The translations under genes and the position numbers were made by a program. Below, piece by piece: positions 62,201 through 64,000 of a stretch of 64,000 nucleotides of DNA (the stretch's first letter is position 1; every line of letters begins with the position of its first letter). Origin of the DNA: Toxotes chatareus (lineage: Eukaryota > Chordata > Actinopteri > Toxotidae); contig CM028898.1 of assembly GCA_016801885.1 (NCBI GenBank), positions 1,488,001 through 1,552,000 of the forward strand, written 5' to 3'. Under the pieces are notes generated by a model. That model was not told where the DNA came from. It saw nothing but the letters and a program-made list of their open reading frames with translations, and ran no database searches.

Positions 62201-64000
62201 ACATTAGAAGAAGCATTTTTGCAGAGTTTTCAAGTATGTTTCTGTGATTTGTACTGTGTGGCACTTTCAGGGCAAACGCTGTGAAAAACAGTCTCATATG
62301 GCCAGGAACGGTGAAATTTTACCGTTTGAGCTGAAATGACAGCTTTGTATCAAATGTGCTGCTGGCGTCAAATAAGACTGTTTCCAGCATGGAAACACTA
62401 TTTTACATTAGAAGAAGCATTTCGCAGAGTTTTCAAGTATGTTTCTGTGATTTGTACTGTGTGGCATTTTCAGGGCACACGCTGTGTCCCAGACACACAG
62501 AGAATGGCTGGAAACGCTTAAAACGGCAAGTTTCAGTCAGTTAGTGCTGAAATGAACGGTGTGTTCTAAAATATGTTGCTGGCGTCAAAATAAGACTGTT
62601 TCCAGCATGGAAACACTATTTTACATTAGAAGAAGCATTTCGCAGAGTTTTCAAGTATGTTTCTGTGATTTGTACTGTGTGGCATTTTCAGGGCACACGC
62701 TGTGAAAAACAGTCTCATATGGCCAGGAACGGTGAAATTTTACCGTTTGAGCTGAAATGACAGCTTTGTATCAAATGTGCTGCTGGCGTCAAAATAAGAC
62801 TGTTTCCAGCATGGAAACACTATTTTACATTAGAAGAAGCATTTCGCAGAGTTTTCAAGTATGTTTCTGTGATTTGTACTGTGTGGCATTTTCAGGGCAC
62901 ACGCTGTGTCCCAGACACACAGAGAATGGCTGGAAACGCTTAAAACGGCAAGTTTCAGTCAGTTAGTGCTGAAATGAACGGTGTTTCTAAAATATGTTGC
63001 TGGCGTCGTCAAATAAGACTGTTTCCAGCATGGAAACACTATTTTACATTAGAAGAAGCATTTTGCAGAGTTTTCAAGTATGTTTCTGTGATTTGTACTG
63101 TGTGGCATTTTCAGGGCACACGCTGTGAAAAACAGTCTCATATGGCCAGGAACGGTGAAATTTTACCGTTTGAGCTGAAATGACAGCTTTGTATCAAATG
63201 TGCTGCTGGCGTCAAAATAAGACTGTTTCCAGCATGGAAACACTATTTTACATTAGAAGAAGCATTTCGCAGAGTTTTCAAGTATGTTTCTGTGATTTGT
63301 ACTGTGTGGCATTTTCAGGGCACACGCTGTGTCCCAGAACACAAAGAATGGCTGGAATGGCCAGGAACGGTGAAATTTTACCGTTTGAGCTGAAATGACA
63401 GCTTTGTATCAAATGTGCTGCTGGCGTCAAATAAGACTGTTTCCAGCATGGAAACACTATTTTACATTAGAAGAAGCATTTCGCAGAGTTTTCAAGTATG
63501 TTTCTGTGATTTGTACTGTGTGGCATTTTCAGGGCACACGCTGTGAAAAAGAGTCACATATGGCTGGAAACGCTTAACGGTGAAATTTTACCGTTTGAGC
63601 TGAAATGACAGCTTTGTATCAAATGTGCTGCTGGCGTCAAATAAGACTGTTTCCAGCATGGAAACACTATTTTACATTAGAAGAAGCATTTCGCAGAGTT
63701 TTCAAGTATGTTTCTGTGATTTGTACTGTGTGGCATTTTCAGGGCACACGCTGTGTCCCAGACACACAGAGAATGGCTGGAAACGCTTAAAACGGCAAGT
63801 TTCAGTCAGTTAGTGCTGAAATGAACGGTGTGTCTAAAATATGTTGCTGGCGTCAAATAAGACTGTTTCCAGCATGGAAACACTATTTTACATTAGAAGA
63901 AGCATTTCGCAGAGTTTTCAAGTATGTTTCTGTGATTTGTACTGTGTGGCATTTTCAGGGCAAACGCTGTGAAAAACAGTCTCATATGGCCAGGAACGGT
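59216..64000 (+). repeat. Satellite block 5b, forward, two-unit higher-order repeat
   Basis: Type B units (about 217 bp, ending CTGTGTCCCAGACACACAGA, GGCTGGAAACGC, AGTTTCAGTCAGTTAGTGC) alternate with type A units (about 204 bp, ending AACAGTCTCATATGGCCAGG, AACGGTGAAATTTTACC). The dimer period is about 421 bp (type-B starts near 60868, 61290, 61710, 62336, 62757). A few places have two A units in a row. The array runs off the window. Confidence 0.95.

Noticed and set aside
59216..64000. Tandem array as a CRISPR array
   Set aside because: Units are continuous 203-217 bp satellites without unique spacers, in a eukaryotic genome.

Overview
The window looks like teleost fish nuclear DNA. It holds one vertebrate-type gene with many introns, and nearly all the rest is fish-style mobile and repetitive DNA: Tc1/mariner, CR1/L2/Rex-like LINEs, a Ty3/gypsy element, a tRNA-derived SINE, a hAT-like element and long satellite arrays. 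No bacterial-style genes, CRISPR arrays or tRNA/rRNA genes were seen.

Region 1 (1-36,501): a complete phospholipase C delta gene on the + strand, best matched to plcd3. I placed 16 coding exons from the ATG at 1778 to the TAA at 36499-36501. They join in frame to 2,367 nt (788 residues) with PH, EF-hand, catalytic X and Y, and C2 domains. Every expected catalytic residue I looked for is present. Fifteen junctions were placed; fourteen are GT-AG, and intron 4 (18664-19752) reads as a minor-spliceosome AT-AC (U12-type) intron. The introns are swollen by transposons: SINE and LINE in intron 1; Tc1 deletion derivative and Ty3/gypsy in intron 3; a Tc1 element nested in a LINE tail in intron 6; LINEs and a duplicated GGGCCC-type repeat in intron 7; a reverse-strand LINE in intron 12. 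The promoter-proximal region carries a tandem repeat with four TCATGTG sites, bounded by a 24-bp direct repeat.

Region 2 (36,502-43,125): probable 3' UTR and intergenic DNA with a 130-bp tandem duplication, a poly(A) tract, old repeat fragments and AT-rich sequence.

Region 3 (43,125-64,000, runs off the window): a satellite of about 203 bp per unit, arranged in blocks of alternating orientation (forward 43.13-43.56, reverse 43.57-44.93, forward 45.05-51.36, reverse 51.37-54.25, forward 57.9-64.0 kb). The last two blocks are inverted arms around a roughly 3-kb low-copy core (54.58-57.55 kb) that holds a decayed, spliced gene. Both arms reach the core through the same non-satellite end module. 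The same module sits, without a core, between the reverse and forward blocks at 44.94-45.04 kb. This looks like a foldback-type element family whose inverted repeats are themselves satellite arrays, with one unit that kept its core and one that lost it. A 1,284-bp hAT-like element with a perfect 8-bp target duplication later inserted into the left arm. This is the most unusual structure in the window.
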